From: Pseudomonas frederiksbergensis
Lineage (GTDB): Bacteria > Pseudomonadota > Gammaproteobacteria > Pseudomonadales > Pseudomonadaceae
DNA length: 48,674 nucleotides
NCBI RefSeq assembly: GCF_017114915.1
Contig: NZ_JAAUOE010000038.1
Span: 1 to 48,674, forward strand
Reading direction: 5' to 3'
Below, piece after piece: positions 8,499 through 17,386 of this stretch. The notes beneath the pieces were generated by a model. The model was not told the origin of the DNA. It was given only the letters and a program-made list of their open reading frames with translations, and did not search any database. The position numbers were made by a program, and so were the translations under genes. Numbering within the stretch: position 1 is the stretch's first letter; each line of letters opens with the position of its first letter.

Positions 8499-10064
8499 TC
8501 AGAACTGGAAGTAAAGGAACGGCGAGAAGCTTTGCGCCGAGAGTTTGAGAATCGAGGCGATGAACAGCATCAGTACCAGAGCGCGCATCACGTAACGGGA
8601 CCAGTCAGCGGTCCAGTAGGCCGGTTGCACAGTCGCTTCAACGCCGACGGTGTAGCCCGGTTGATGGATGCTGGCCGGGTTGTCGCCCGGTACGGCTTTG
8701 ATCGTTCCAGGCGTCGCCGCGGCCGGGCCGTCGGTTTCGCTGTTCACGGAAGGTTTGGTCTTGACCGGCGGCTGGTTGGTGTAGAAATCACGCAAACCGA
8801 AGAACGCCAGGGTCACGTAAGCCACCACCAGGGTTGCCACTTGCAGACCGGTGAGGCTGGCCTGGTTGAGTTCCGACAGCGACCATTGGCCGAAGCTGAA
8901 CATCGCGCCGTACATGCGACCGGCAACGTGCAGGTTCTCGGCGCGGAAGATCACCCAGCCCATCACCACCAGCAGGAACGTCAGGGCCCAACGGATCGGG
9001 TTGAAGCTGCGCGGCGAGGTGTTCAGGCCGATGGCTTTTTCGATTGCCAGCCACATGCCGTGCCACGCACCCCAGACGATGTAGGTGATGTTCGCACCGT
9101 GCCACAGACCACCGAGCAGCATGGTCAGGAACAGGTTGCGATAGGTCATCAGCGTGCCTTTACGGTTACCGCCGAGGGTGATGTACAGGTAGTCACGCAG
9201 CCAGGTGGAGAGGCTGATGTGCCAGCGCCGCCAGAACTCGGTGATCGACTGGCTGATGTACGGCTGTTTGAAGTTTTCCATGAAGCGGAAACCCATCATC
9301 AAGCCCAGGCCAATCGCCATGTCGCTGTAGCCGGAGAAGTCGAAGTACAGCTGCGCGGTGTAGGCCAGGGCGCCGAGCCAGGCGTCGCCCGTGGTCGGGT
9401 TCTGCAAGGCGAAGCAATGGTCGGCCACCACCGCCAGGGTGTCTGCGATGAAGACTTTCTTGATGAAGCCCTGCATGAACCGCGTGGCACCTTCGGAGAA
9501 CTTGTCGAGGGTGTGGGTGCGGTTGTTGAACTGGTCGGCCAGGTCACGGAAACGCAACACGGGGCCCGCGATCAAGTGCGGGAAGATCGCCACGAACGCA
9601 GCAAAGTCGATCAGGTTGCGGGTGGCCGGGGTATCGCCGCGGTAGACGTCGATGATGTAGCTGATGGACTCGAAGATGTAGAACGAGATCCCGATCGGCA
9701 ACAGCACGTGGGTCAGGATGAACGGCTCAAGTCCCACCGAGGTCATCATCGCGTTGATGCTGTCCACGCCGAAGTTGGCGTACTTGAAGTAGCCCAGGAT
9801 GCACAGATCCACCGCGACGCCGAGCAGCAGCCAGCGCTGGGCCGGTTTGGTCCGGACACCGGCGGCGCCAACCTTCAGGCCGATCCAGTAGTTCCACACC
9901 GTGACCGCTGCGAACAACGCAAGGAAGTCCACACGCCACCAGGCGTAGAACACGTAGCTGGCGATCAGCAGCAGCAAGTTGCGATAGCGTTGCCCGCTCA
10001 GGTAGTACAAGCCGAGAAAGATCGGCAAGAACAGAAACAGGAACACGTTGGATGAAAATACCAT
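8499..10064 (-). CDS. algI: Alginate O-acetyltransferase AlgI (MBOAT membrane protein)
   Basis: 521 residues with about ten or more hydrophobic segments, starting MVFSSNVFLFLFLPIFLGLYY. The MBOAT signature is present: WRRWHISLSTWLRDYLYI around 278-295, and the catalytic His322 in LLGGLWHGANITY. It moves acetyl groups from a cytoplasmic donor across the inner membrane for AlgJ/AlgX. A hydrophilic stretch near 440-480 (TKPSVNSETDGPAAATPG) is a linker of lower conservation before the last membrane helix. ATG 10062-10064 has GGAGAGATCGGG upstream. It is separated from algL by 169 bp holding three REP units. Confidence 0.98.
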   Translation of the reverse strand: MVFSSNVFLFLFLPIFLGLYYLSGQRYRNLLLLIASYVFYAWWRVDFLALFAAVTVWNYWIGLKVGAAGVRTKPAQRWLLLGVAVDLCILGYFKYANFGVDSINAMMTSVGLEPFILTHVLLPIGISFYIFESISYIIDVYRGDTPATRNLIDFAAFVAIFPHLIAGPVLRFRDLADQFNNRTHTLDKFSEGATRFMQGFIKKVFIADTLAVVADHCFALQNPTTGDAWLGALAYTAQLYFDFSGYSDMAIGLGLMMGFRFMENFKQPYISQSITEFWRRWHISLSTWLRDYLYITLGGNRKGTLMTYRNLFLTMLLGGLWHGANITYIVWGAWHGMWLAIEKAIGLNTSPRSFNPIRWALTFLLVVMGWVIFRAENLHVAGRMYGAMFSFGQWSLSELNQASLTGLQVATLVVAYVTLAFFGLRDFYTNQPPVKTKPSVNSETDGPAAATPGTIKAVPGDNPASIHQPGYTVGVEATVQPAYWTADWSRYVMRALVLMLFIASILKLSAQSFSPFLYFQF

Positions 10065-10089
10065 CCCGATCTCTCCATGTTTAATGTGT

Positions 10090-10230
10090 GTAGGAGCTGG
10101 CTTGCCAGCGAAAGCGTTGTGTTAGTTACACCGCGCTGGGTCATTCGCCGGCAAGCCGGCTCCTACAGGGTTTGCGGTGTGTGTCAGTTACACCGTGTCG
10201 TGCCATTCGCCGGCAAGCCGGCTCCTACAG
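10090..10230. repeat. Three REP units between algL and algI
   Basis: Unit 1 (10090-10112) GTAGGAGCTGGCTTGCCAGCGA. Units 2 (about 10144-10166) and 3 (about 10205-10228) are in the opposite orientation, TTCGCCGGCAAGCCGGCTCCTAC. Units 2 and 3 are preceded by similar GTTACACCG...CATTCGCC spacers, so one is probably a tandem copy of the other. They fill the only long gap in the middle of the operon. Confidence 0.88.
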
Positions 10231-10233
10231 GTC

Positions 10234-11367
10234 CTAAGAGCCTTTGTTGCCTTTTTCATTGGCCGGGTCGTAGACCCTGGTCAAATCCCCGCCGAGGCGG
10301 AAAGACTTGAACGGCTGCATCTTGTGTTTCTGTGCGAGCACATCCGGCGCGCAGGTGTAGAGCGAGCAGAACGGTTCGAGCCAGGCGAATTTCGAGTCGA
10401 CCTTGAGGTCGGTCATGTCCTGGTCCTTGCCGTTCTTCTTCTCGAATTGATCCGGGTCTTTCACCCCGGCAAGTACACGATCGCCGAGGCGTTTCAAGGC
10501 AGCATTGTTTTCCTGGCGCAAATCCACACCGTTGACCTGGGCGAAACTGGCGATCATCGCCAGTGGCGGCAGGGCGTAGTTGTGGTAGGCGAGGGCGCGT
10601 TGCTGGCGCTTGAGTTCGTTGGGCAGGAAGCCTTGCGCATCGACCTGATTGACGCCGACCTTGTATTCCTTGACGGCCCAGTCGAACAGGTCGCGCCGGT
10701 TGGTGGCGATGGAGGTGGCCATCACCGACCAGGCGGCCCAGTACGAATGGTTGTTGGTTTGGTCGAGCGGCAGGTTGTCCCAATCGCTGACCACCTGATC
10801 GGCCATCTTGCTGAACCAGGCTTCGATCACCCGCGCCTCTTCCTGGTGGTTGGCCAGTGGGTGCGAGTCAGAGAATTTCAGGCGGATATAGGACGAAGCC
10901 ATGCTGCCCAAGGCCCATTTGCGCATGGACTTGCCAGTGTGGTTGAAGTCCTTGGACATCAACGCGTCGGCCTTGGCCCAGGCGGTCAACCAGTCAAGGG
11001 TGCATTCCAGTTGTTCCGGGCGACCGTCACGCATGAACTGCATCACCCGCTTGCTGGTGCCGCGCTCGATCCTGGTGATGTCGGCGGTGCTCTCGCGGAA
11101 GGCTTTTTCCGATGCCTCGTTCAGGGTCGAACGGGCCTTGTCGGAGCCTTCGTATTTACTGCGAAACTGCAGGGCGCCGGTGTAGGGCGTCGGCATCGCG
11201 TCGCAGCCTTCACTCTTGTCGCCGGTTTTGACTTTTTCAATCGGCGCGAAGTAACCCTGGGGCGGGTGCAGCGGCGCGGCGGCCTGGGTGGCGCCGGCGA
11301 ACATCGCCAACGCCAGCAGGGAGGGCGCGAGTCGCTTTTTCAAAGTGCAAGTTTGCATGCAGTTCAT
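10234..11367 (-). CDS. algL: Periplasmic alginate lyase
   Basis: 377 residues from the start chosen here. Signal peptide to about residue 29 (LAPSLLALAMFAGATQAAA), then the all-helical PL5 lyase domain. Visible family blocks: LQFRSKYEGSD, SMRKWALGSMASSYIRLKF, NNHSYWAAWSVMATS (active-site Asn-His), LPNELKRQQRALAYHNYALPPL and FKSFRLGGDLTRVYD. AlgL cuts mannuronate-rich polymer by beta-elimination and clears misdirected alginate from the periplasm. The frame also has an ATG at 11382 overlapping the algX stop (ATGA), but ATG 11365-11367 has GAGG nine bases upstream, so I prefer it. A third ATG (11358) is also possible. Confidence 0.97.
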   Translation of the reverse strand: MNCMQTCTLKKRLAPSLLALAMFAGATQAAAPLHPPQGYFAPIEKVKTGDKSEGCDAMPTPYTGALQFRSKYEGSDKARSTLNEASEKAFRESTADITRIERGTSKRVMQFMRDGRPEQLECTLDWLTAWAKADALMSKDFNHTGKSMRKWALGSMASSYIRLKFSDSHPLANHQEEARVIEAWFSKMADQVVSDWDNLPLDQTNNHSYWAAWSVMATSIATNRRDLFDWAVKEYKVGVNQVDAQGFLPNELKRQQRALAYHNYALPPLAMIASFAQVNGVDLRQENNAALKRLGDRVLAGVKDPDQFEKKNGKDQDMTDLKVDSKFAWLEPFCSLYTCAPDVLAQKHKMQPFKSFRLGGDLTRVYDPANEKGNKGS

Positions 11368-11378
11368 AAGAGGTCGCC

Positions 11379-12842
11379 TCATTGCCCGGCTTGAGCGATA
11401 CGCTGCCCGGAGCCGGAGAACACGTTGCGTTTGCAGATTTTCGCTTCGACTTTCTGCGGCGCGGCACCTGCTTTTTCAGGCCCTTGGACTTCGACGGCCA
11501 GCAGATTCTGCGAGGCCCAGTCTTCGTCCGTGCGCAACTCGAAGGCGAAACGCCCGTCGGTGTCGGAGGTTTCCGGTTTGTCGATCTTGATGTCCTCGTG
11601 GCGCCCGTTCATGTACCAGAGGGTGGCTTGCAAGGTTTTCACCGAGGTGTCGGCGAAGCGGATGTCGACCTGGTGGTTGCTGTTGCGCAGGTCCAGGTTC
11701 TTGCTGTTGACCATCAATTCGTTTTTGCCCGGTTTCAGCGTGGCGCTGGCGCTCATCTGTGCGTCTTTGCCTTCGCAACCGTTGTCCAGCAGCGCCATCA
11801 TCTGGCGGTAGATGGTTTCCTGGTCGAGGCGATACAGCGGCGAGAACTCCCAGATGAGAATCTTCGGTGGCTTGGTCTGGAACTCTTCGCTGCCCAGGTA
11901 CTGCAGCATCGAACCTTCGAAGCCACCACCGGGGAACGCCACGTTGAGGATGTCGGCGCCGATGGCCTCTTCGAGGAAACCGGAGAAGTTGTAGTTCTTG
12001 CCACTGTGGCTGGTGCCGACCAGGGTGATCTCCGGGTTGCCGGAGTCACTGAACAGATCGCCGTCCGCCGCTTCGCCCTTGGGCTCGGTGGTGAACTGAT
12101 CCATGTACTGGATCGCGTAGCTGGTGCCACAGAGTTGACCGGCCATGTTGTGTAACGTTCCGGTCTTGCCCATGCGACCCGACTTATGGGTCTCGAATTC
12201 ACGCTTGGGAATGTCGGCGAAGGCCGGCAACTGCTTGACCTTCTCGGCGACGATCTTCGCCGTGCGCTGGGCGCCATACGGGGTCCAGTGCTGGTCGCCG
12301 CGGAAATAGAAATCGTGGGCCGGCAGGGTCTCGGGCAGCGATTCGTTGGTCAGCGGCGACAGGTCCGGCACTACGTAGCCCATCTGCGCGAAACGCCCGA
12401 GCATGGATTTGTAGTTCTTCAGCGCCTTGTCGAAATCGAAGCTCGCCTTTTCGGCCGGGTTCAGCTTGTTGCGGTTCACCAGGCCACGGGTCGGCTGGTA
12501 AACGATGACCAGTTCCACGCCTTTGCTCTTGAACGCATCGTGCAGCTGTTTCATGCGTTTGTAGCCGGCGGGCGTGGTGTCGAACTCGGTGCGCAAGTCT
12601 TCCTGGGTACGGAACAGCCAGTCGCCCTGGGCCTGCACCAGTGTGGTGAAGTTCTGCTGATAGCGCGTGGTGTAGTTCTTCGGGTCGTGGGCTTGCGGGC
12701 AGAGGTTGCAGCAGTCCTCGGCCTTGAATGTCGGTGCGCTTGCGTTGCCGGCGGCTGCTTCGGCGCGAACACCGCCGCTGGCCGCGAGGATGCCCGCGGT
12801 CAGGGCGGACAGGCTGAGTAATTTGATCAAGTGTGGGTGCAT
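11379..12842 (-). CDS. algX: Alginate acetyltransferase and export scaffold protein AlgX
   Basis: 487 residues. Signal peptide ends near residue 27 (ASGGVRAEA). The SGNH-like catalytic domain shows Asp183 and His185 in RGDQHWTPYG and Ser278 in LVGTSHSG; all are offset by nine from the P. aeruginosa triad 174/176/269, so the site is intact. The C-terminal carbohydrate-binding module (about 350-475) contains VDIRFADTSVKTLQATLWYMNGRHEDI. Cysteines CCNLC near the N-terminus and others may form disulfides. AlgX acetylates the polymer directly and holds the periplasmic complex together with AlgK and Alg44. It lies 10 bp after algG and overlaps the extended algL frame. Confidence 0.98.
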   Translation of the reverse strand: MHPHLIKLLSLSALTAGILAASGGVRAEAAAGNASAPTFKAEDCCNLCPQAHDPKNYTTRYQQNFTTLVQAQGDWLFRTQEDLRTEFDTTPAGYKRMKQLHDAFKSKGVELVIVYQPTRGLVNRNKLNPAEKASFDFDKALKNYKSMLGRFAQMGYVVPDLSPLTNESLPETLPAHDFYFRGDQHWTPYGAQRTAKIVAEKVKQLPAFADIPKREFETHKSGRMGKTGTLHNMAGQLCGTSYAIQYMDQFTTEPKGEAADGDLFSDSGNPEITLVGTSHSGKNYNFSGFLEEAIGADILNVAFPGGGFEGSMLQYLGSEEFQTKPPKILIWEFSPLYRLDQETIYRQMMALLDNGCEGKDAQMSASATLKPGKNELMVNSKNLDLRNSNHQVDIRFADTSVKTLQATLWYMNGRHEDIKIDKPETSDTDGRFAFELRTDEDWASQNLLAVEVQGPEKAGAAPQKVEAKICKRNVFSGSGQRIAQAGQ

Positions 12843-12852
12843 AAAATTATCC

Positions 12853-14442
12853 TCAGTCCTGCAGTTTGGTCTGGCGTTCGACGGGGTCGATCAGCACGGC
12901 TTTCTGCTGGCGCACCAGCAGGTCGAGAATTTCATCCTGGCGCTCGCCGAGAATCCCCGTGAAGCTGATGCCGCTGGTTTTGGTCGGCGCGAGCATCGAC
13001 ACGCGATACAGCTCCACGCTCAGCGGCGAGTCGATCGACAGCGGTCCGCTGCCATTGGCGGCCAGCTCACCGCCAACCACAATCAGCGAGACCTGGGCGT
13101 CGAACGGGTCGAGCTTAATGTCGCGGTCGGTGTCGGTCAGGTCTTTGATGTGCCCGTAGACACCGGTCAGGCCGTTGGCCATCGACACGTTTTCGTACAG
13201 GCGAATATTCACGCTGTTACGAATACGGATGCCGTGGCGCTGGTTGCTGATCACCTTGTTGCCCCATAACAGGTTGTCGGCACTCTCGTAGAGGGTGATG
13301 CCGTCGGTGTGGTTCTTGTAGATCTCGTTGTAGGCGATCAGGTTGTTCACACTGTTACGGTCGATCACCAGGCCCGACAGCTTGTTGTCGTAGCTGCGGT
13401 TGTTGAAGATGAAGCTGTCGTTGACCTCACGGGAAATAATGATCCCGTGCTTCTTCCTGGTCCCGTACACCGTGTTGTCGGCGATGATCAGGCCGTGGGA
13501 ACGGTCGTGGGGGTCGATGCCGTAGACGATGTTGTCTTTGTAGGTGTTGCCCTTGACCACGAAGTCGCGGGTTTCGTAGCAGTAGAAGCCGTACCACATG
13601 TCCGAGAACTCGGAGCCGACGATCCAGCCGGTCGGTTCAGGGCGCTTGAGCACCTTGGCCATGTTCGGCGTGTATTGGGAAATACTCACGCCGTAGGACT
13701 TACTGTTGGCGTAACCGAAACTGGCGATCTTGCTGTCGGCGATGTAGGTCTCGGTGCCGCCCCAGGACAGCAGGAACGGCCGGAATTCCTTGGGCGACTT
13801 GAAGGCCGCCGGGCCGTTGGCCTTCTCGCTCCAACCGGTGATCTTGGTGTTACGCACAAACAGCTGGCCGTCGTTGACCAGGAACGAACCGGCCTCTTGG
13901 GACAGGCGCAATTCCTCGGTCTGCTTGTCGATTTCGAGGATGCCTTTTTGCCCGACCACGATTGGCAGCTTCGCCAGGAACACGCCCGGCGAAGTTTCAC
14001 TGAAGTACTGCTTGGGCAGCTTGTTGGTCAGGTCCTTGAGGTTCATGTAGCCGTCGTCGATGAAGATCGCCTGCGGGATGCCGTGCTGACGCACCACCCA
14101 CTCGGCCATCTTGTTGTCGCCGCCAATGAAGTCCTTCAGGGCGTTCTCCTGCATCATCCGGCGCACACTGACTTTGCCGGGTTTGGTGCGCACGATTTTT
14201 GCGGCGATGGCGTCGCTGGTGTAGCCAGAAGTGTCCGGCAGTTTCGGCGTGGCCAGGTCCAGCGGCGCGGTGGGCGCGCTGCTGACGGTGTAGGTCTTGG
14301 CCTGTTGCAGCCCTTTGGCCATGGTCGTCGATTTACCCTGTTGCACAGGCTTGGCCGGTTCGACGGTGGCGAAGGCGGCTGCGCTGGCCAGCAGCAGCGC
14401 GCCGGCCAGCAGGCTGATCGAGCCTTTCTTGGCACTGTTCAT
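12853..14442 (-). CDS. algG: Mannuronan C5-epimerase
   Basis: 529 residues, periplasmic. Signal peptide to about residue 26 (SLLAGALLLASAAAFA). A right-handed parallel beta-helix follows, with repeated N.Y..N/D.I.. coils (NTVYG, NNRSYDN, NEIYKN, NKVISN). The catalytic motif DPHD lies at about 310-313 (YGIDPHDRSHG). It converts mannuronate to guluronate in the growing polymer. The frame extends to an ATG at 14469 overlapping the algE stop, but ATG 14440-14442 has AAGGGAG eight bases upstream and directly begins the signal peptide, so I chose it. Confidence 0.97.
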   Translation of the reverse strand: MNSAKKGSISLLAGALLLASAAAFATVEPAKPVQQGKSTTMAKGLQQAKTYTVSSAPTAPLDLATPKLPDTSGYTSDAIAAKIVRTKPGKVSVRRMMQENALKDFIGGDNKMAEWVVRQHGIPQAIFIDDGYMNLKDLTNKLPKQYFSETSPGVFLAKLPIVVGQKGILEIDKQTEELRLSQEAGSFLVNDGQLFVRNTKITGWSEKANGPAAFKSPKEFRPFLLSWGGTETYIADSKIASFGYANSKSYGVSISQYTPNMAKVLKRPEPTGWIVGSEFSDMWYGFYCYETRDFVVKGNTYKDNIVYGIDPHDRSHGLIIADNTVYGTRKKHGIIISREVNDSFIFNNRSYDNKLSGLVIDRNSVNNLIAYNEIYKNHTDGITLYESADNLLWGNKVISNQRHGIRIRNSVNIRLYENVSMANGLTGVYGHIKDLTDTDRDIKLDPFDAQVSLIVVGGELAANGSGPLSIDSPLSVELYRVSMLAPTKTSGISFTGILGERQDEILDLLVRQQKAVLIDPVERQTKLQD

Positions 14443-14468
14443 GTCGGGCACTCCCTTCGCGGTTTGCA

Positions 14469-15956
14469 TCAGAAGCGCCAGACCACGTCGACAAACGCGC
14501 GGTGCATGTACGAGTCGACTTCCTTGCCATACGCATCGCCTGGCTTGAACACACCGCCACGCACACGCACCAGGGCCGAAGGCTCATCGATCGACTGGCT
14601 CAACGACGCCGGCAGCAGGCCTTGCTTGAAGTACTTGGTGACCACCACGTCCATTTCCTGACCGAGGTCCTTGTTGCCATCTTCCAGCGGCAGGGAAGTG
14701 CTGGAGAGGATCGCGCCGGTCACGTCATCGGTGTCGTTCTCGACAGCGTTGATGCCGTTGCTGCCCACTGGCTTGTTACCGTCCACACGCCAGAATTTGT
14801 GGTAGATCAGGCTGGCGTCGTATTCGTCGTTGAGCATCCAGGAGCCGAACAACGTGGCGGTCTGCATGTTGTTCATTTCGCCACGGAAGGCTTCGCCGAA
14901 ACGGTGAACCCGCGAGCGCGTACCGGTGTAGTTCGAGCGGTTGCTTTCCAGGCCGGTCTGTTCGTACTCGGCGCTGGCGCGGGCATAGGCGGCACCGACT
15001 TGCCACTGCGGATCGAGGCGCAGGCGCACACCCACGTCGGCGGCCCAGCCGTTCAGGTCTTCGCCACGCTTGGCTTCTGCCGGGCGGGTGCCGTCGGCAT
15101 TGAGCGGGTTGACCGTGTCGCGGTCACCGCTCATGCCGGTGATGCTGCCCCAGTAATTGACGGTGTTGGTGTTGCGCCAGTTATAGGCATCGCTGTCGGC
15201 GGTGAGGCCGAGCCAGCTGATGTCGCCGTTCTCTTTCTTGTCCAGCGAATCGCCGGCAACACCCGGCTCCGGGTAGTCGAGCTTGCCGTCATCGTGGGTG
15301 TGATGACCGCGAATGCCGACCCAGTTACCGGGTGACCACTGGCCGGCAACGTCGCCATAAACGTGCAGGCGATCCTTGTCCTTGGGCGCCAGTTCTTTCA
15401 GGTCGGTGCGGTATTCGCTGAAGCGTTCGGCAATACCGACGTTGGCGCGCAACAGCGTGGTGTCGAAGGTCCAGTTCAGGGCTTCGATGTTGGTGTCGCG
15501 CCATTGGCCGTCGTCGTTGCGCAGGCGTTGGCGACCGAGTTTGAGGATCTCGCCAGGGTAGGGCGTGAGTCCGCCGTAGCCGACCCAGAACTCGCGCATC
15601 GCCAGGTAGTTTTTCTTGGTTTTGCGATCACCGTTGTCGGTGGTCTGGGTACCGTCGCTGTCGGACTGTTGCAGGGTGTCGGTTTCGATGATGTCGGTGG
15701 ACGTCACGGCCTGGCCCATGGCGTAGGCGCTCCACGCGCCGCTTTCGCCGTATACCCACGGACGCAGGTCGAGGCCGACGCCGGACACGTCGCCGCCGCT
15801 GGCGGTGCCCAGGTCACGGTCGTCTTCGGACTGGCCGGTAACTTTGACTTCAAGGCCGAAATTCTTGTCTTCGGTCATGGCTGCCAGGGTCGGGCACGAC
15901 CACAGCAGGGCGAATGTCAGGCCAATACCGGCCTTCACGAAAGGATTGAGCTTCAT
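14469..15956 (-). CDS. algE: Outer-membrane alginate export porin AlgE
   Basis: 495 residues. Signal peptide MKLNPFVKAGIGLTFALLWSCPTLAA, then alternating beta strands with acidic and basic loops, ending in the outer-membrane signature VDVVWRF with C-terminal Phe. Arg- and Lys-rich strands (such as SNYTGTRSRVHRFGEAFRG) fit the basic lining of the channel for polymannuronate. AlgK helps it reach the outer membrane. Its ATG overlaps the algK stop by four bases (ATGA) and its stop overlaps the extended algG frame, so translation is likely coupled. Confidence 0.98.
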   Translation of the reverse strand: MKLNPFVKAGIGLTFALLWSCPTLAAMTEDKNFGLEVKVTGQSEDDRDLGTASGGDVSGVGLDLRPWVYGESGAWSAYAMGQAVTSTDIIETDTLQQSDSDGTQTTDNGDRKTKKNYLAMREFWVGYGGLTPYPGEILKLGRQRLRNDDGQWRDTNIEALNWTFDTTLLRANVGIAERFSEYRTDLKELAPKDKDRLHVYGDVAGQWSPGNWVGIRGHHTHDDGKLDYPEPGVAGDSLDKKENGDISWLGLTADSDAYNWRNTNTVNYWGSITGMSGDRDTVNPLNADGTRPAEAKRGEDLNGWAADVGVRLRLDPQWQVGAAYARASAEYEQTGLESNRSNYTGTRSRVHRFGEAFRGEMNNMQTATLFGSWMLNDEYDASLIYHKFWRVDGNKPVGSNGINAVENDTDDVTGAILSSTSLPLEDGNKDLGQEMDVVVTKYFKQGLLPASLSQSIDEPSALVRVRGGVFKPGDAYGKEVDSYMHRAFVDVVWRF

Positions 15957-17371
15957 AGGGATTCCTCGCCGTCTTCTTCTTGCAGAGCGTGCAGTTCCAG
16001 CGTGTCCGGACTCACGGCGCTACGAATGGCCTGCTCTTGTTTGAGCAGGCGTTGGGCCTCGGCCAGCCGATCAGGTGGCAGTTGCGCTTCGAGTGTTTGC
16101 GCAAGCTCAGTGGCTTGCGGGGTGCCTTGAGCCTTGGCCAATTGGCTGAAGACGTAAGCGTTGACCGGGTCAGGGCGGGTGCCCTTGCCTTGGGAAAACA
16201 GTTGGGCGATGGCGAAGTCGGCGCTGTTCTGGCCGTTGCGCGCAGCGGTCAACAGGTGGTCCAGGGCTTTTTGCGGATAGACCTTGCCCAGGAAGCCACG
16301 ACGGTAAATCTGGCCGAGGTAGTAATCGGCGGCGACTTCCCTGCCGACGGCTTTCTTGAAGTGCTCTTCGGCGACCTTGGCGTCGGCCGGCACCATCTTG
16401 CCTTCGTAGTAGAGCTTGCCCAGCAACAGTTCGGCGCGCGGCTGGTCGGCGGCGCGACCGTTGTCCAGGTACTTCATCATCGTGTCGACGTCGCCCAGTT
16501 CAGGGAAGTCGTAGAGCAATTGCGCCAGGCTGACCCAGGACGCCGGGTAGCCGGGGGCGATGCCTTCGAGCAGCGACTGAGCGGTTTTTTCGTCGGTCTT
16601 GCCCAGGTTTGCATCGCCCAGCACGCGGGCCACGCTGTCGACCCGTTGCGCCGAGACGGTGCCACGGCTGTGGGCGGCCTGCATCTGCTTGATCAGCTCG
16701 GCCTGTTGTTCGGGCTGGCCGCGTTTCTGATAGACCGTGGCCAGTTCGACGTAGCAGATGTCGGTGGTGTTCAACGCCGCTTTGCAGACTTTCTCCACGT
16801 CATCCAGGTGCTGGTCGTACGTGCCCTGAGTGCGATAGAGCAGCACCTGGGCCAGACCCGCTTCCGGTTTGCCTTCGGCACGCCATTGGCTGATCTGCTG
16901 CTGTGCGTTGACGTTGGGGAAACTGTGCGGGAATTGCAGGTACAGCATCGCCAGCGGGATCAGGGTGTTGCCTTCGCCATTGGCCGAGGCTTTTTTCAAC
17001 AGCGTTTCGGCTTCGTGGTGTTCGGCCTCGGTGGCGCCGGGTTTGGCCACCAGCAGGCGACCCAGGCGAGCCTGAGCCCGCGGCGAGACGCTGGCCGCGG
17101 CGCGGTAAGTCGCCTCGGCTTTTTTGATCTGCGCCGGGTCGCGGCTGTCGACCTGTAGATCAGCCAGCCCAACCTGGGCTTCGCTGTAACCCAAGTCGGC
17201 CAGTTGCTGGTAGTTCTGCGCCGCCAGCGCGGTGTCGCCGCGCTTGAGGGCTTCATTGGCCAGACGCTGGTCGGGCAGGCCGGCGCAACCGGCCAGGCTT
17301 ACGGCCAGTGCAACTGCACACAGTGATCCTATGTGGGTGCGCGGTGTTCTGAGGATTTGTGGAGTCGTCAC
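15953..17371 (-). CDS. algK: Outer-membrane lipoprotein AlgK with Sel1/TPR repeats
   Basis: About 472 residues. Lipobox LAGC near residue 30 (AVALAVSLAGCAGLPDQRLANEAL), then Sel1-like helical repeats (for example AEEHFKKAVGREVAADYYLGQIYRRG and the motif near ADFAIAQLFSQGKG). AlgK binds AlgX and helps localise AlgE, forming the outer half of the export complex. Start: ATG 17377 has its Shine-Dalgarno (AGAGG) only one base away, whereas GTG 17369-17371 has the same AGAGG eight bases upstream, so GTG is the better start. It sits 15 bp after alg44 and overlaps algE by four bases. Confidence 0.95.
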   Translation of the reverse strand: MTTPQILRTPRTHIGSLCAVALAVSLAGCAGLPDQRLANEALKRGDTALAAQNYQQLADLGYSEAQVGLADLQVDSRDPAQIKKAEATYRAAASVSPRAQARLGRLLVAKPGATEAEHHEAETLLKKASANGEGNTLIPLAMLYLQFPHSFPNVNAQQQISQWRAEGKPEAGLAQVLLYRTQGTYDQHLDDVEKVCKAALNTTDICYVELATVYQKRGQPEQQAELIKQMQAAHSRGTVSAQRVDSVARVLGDANLGKTDEKTAQSLLEGIAPGYPASWVSLAQLLYDFPELGDVDTMMKYLDNGRAADQPRAELLLGKLYYEGKMVPADAKVAEEHFKKAVGREVAADYYLGQIYRRGFLGKVYPQKALDHLLTAARNGQNSADFAIAQLFSQGKGTRPDPVNAYVFSQLAKAQGTPQATELAQTLEAQLPPDRLAEAQRLLKQEQAIRSAVSPDTLELHALQEEDGEESL

Positions 17372-17386
17372 GGGCATGTCCTCTGT

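Noticed and set aside
8475..10055. Long plus-strand open frame of 526 codons opposite algI/algJ
   Set aside because: It is the antisense shadow of algI; the peptide is rich in His, Gln, Gly and Val with no family motif, which is typical of reverse frames in GC-rich Pseudomonas genes.
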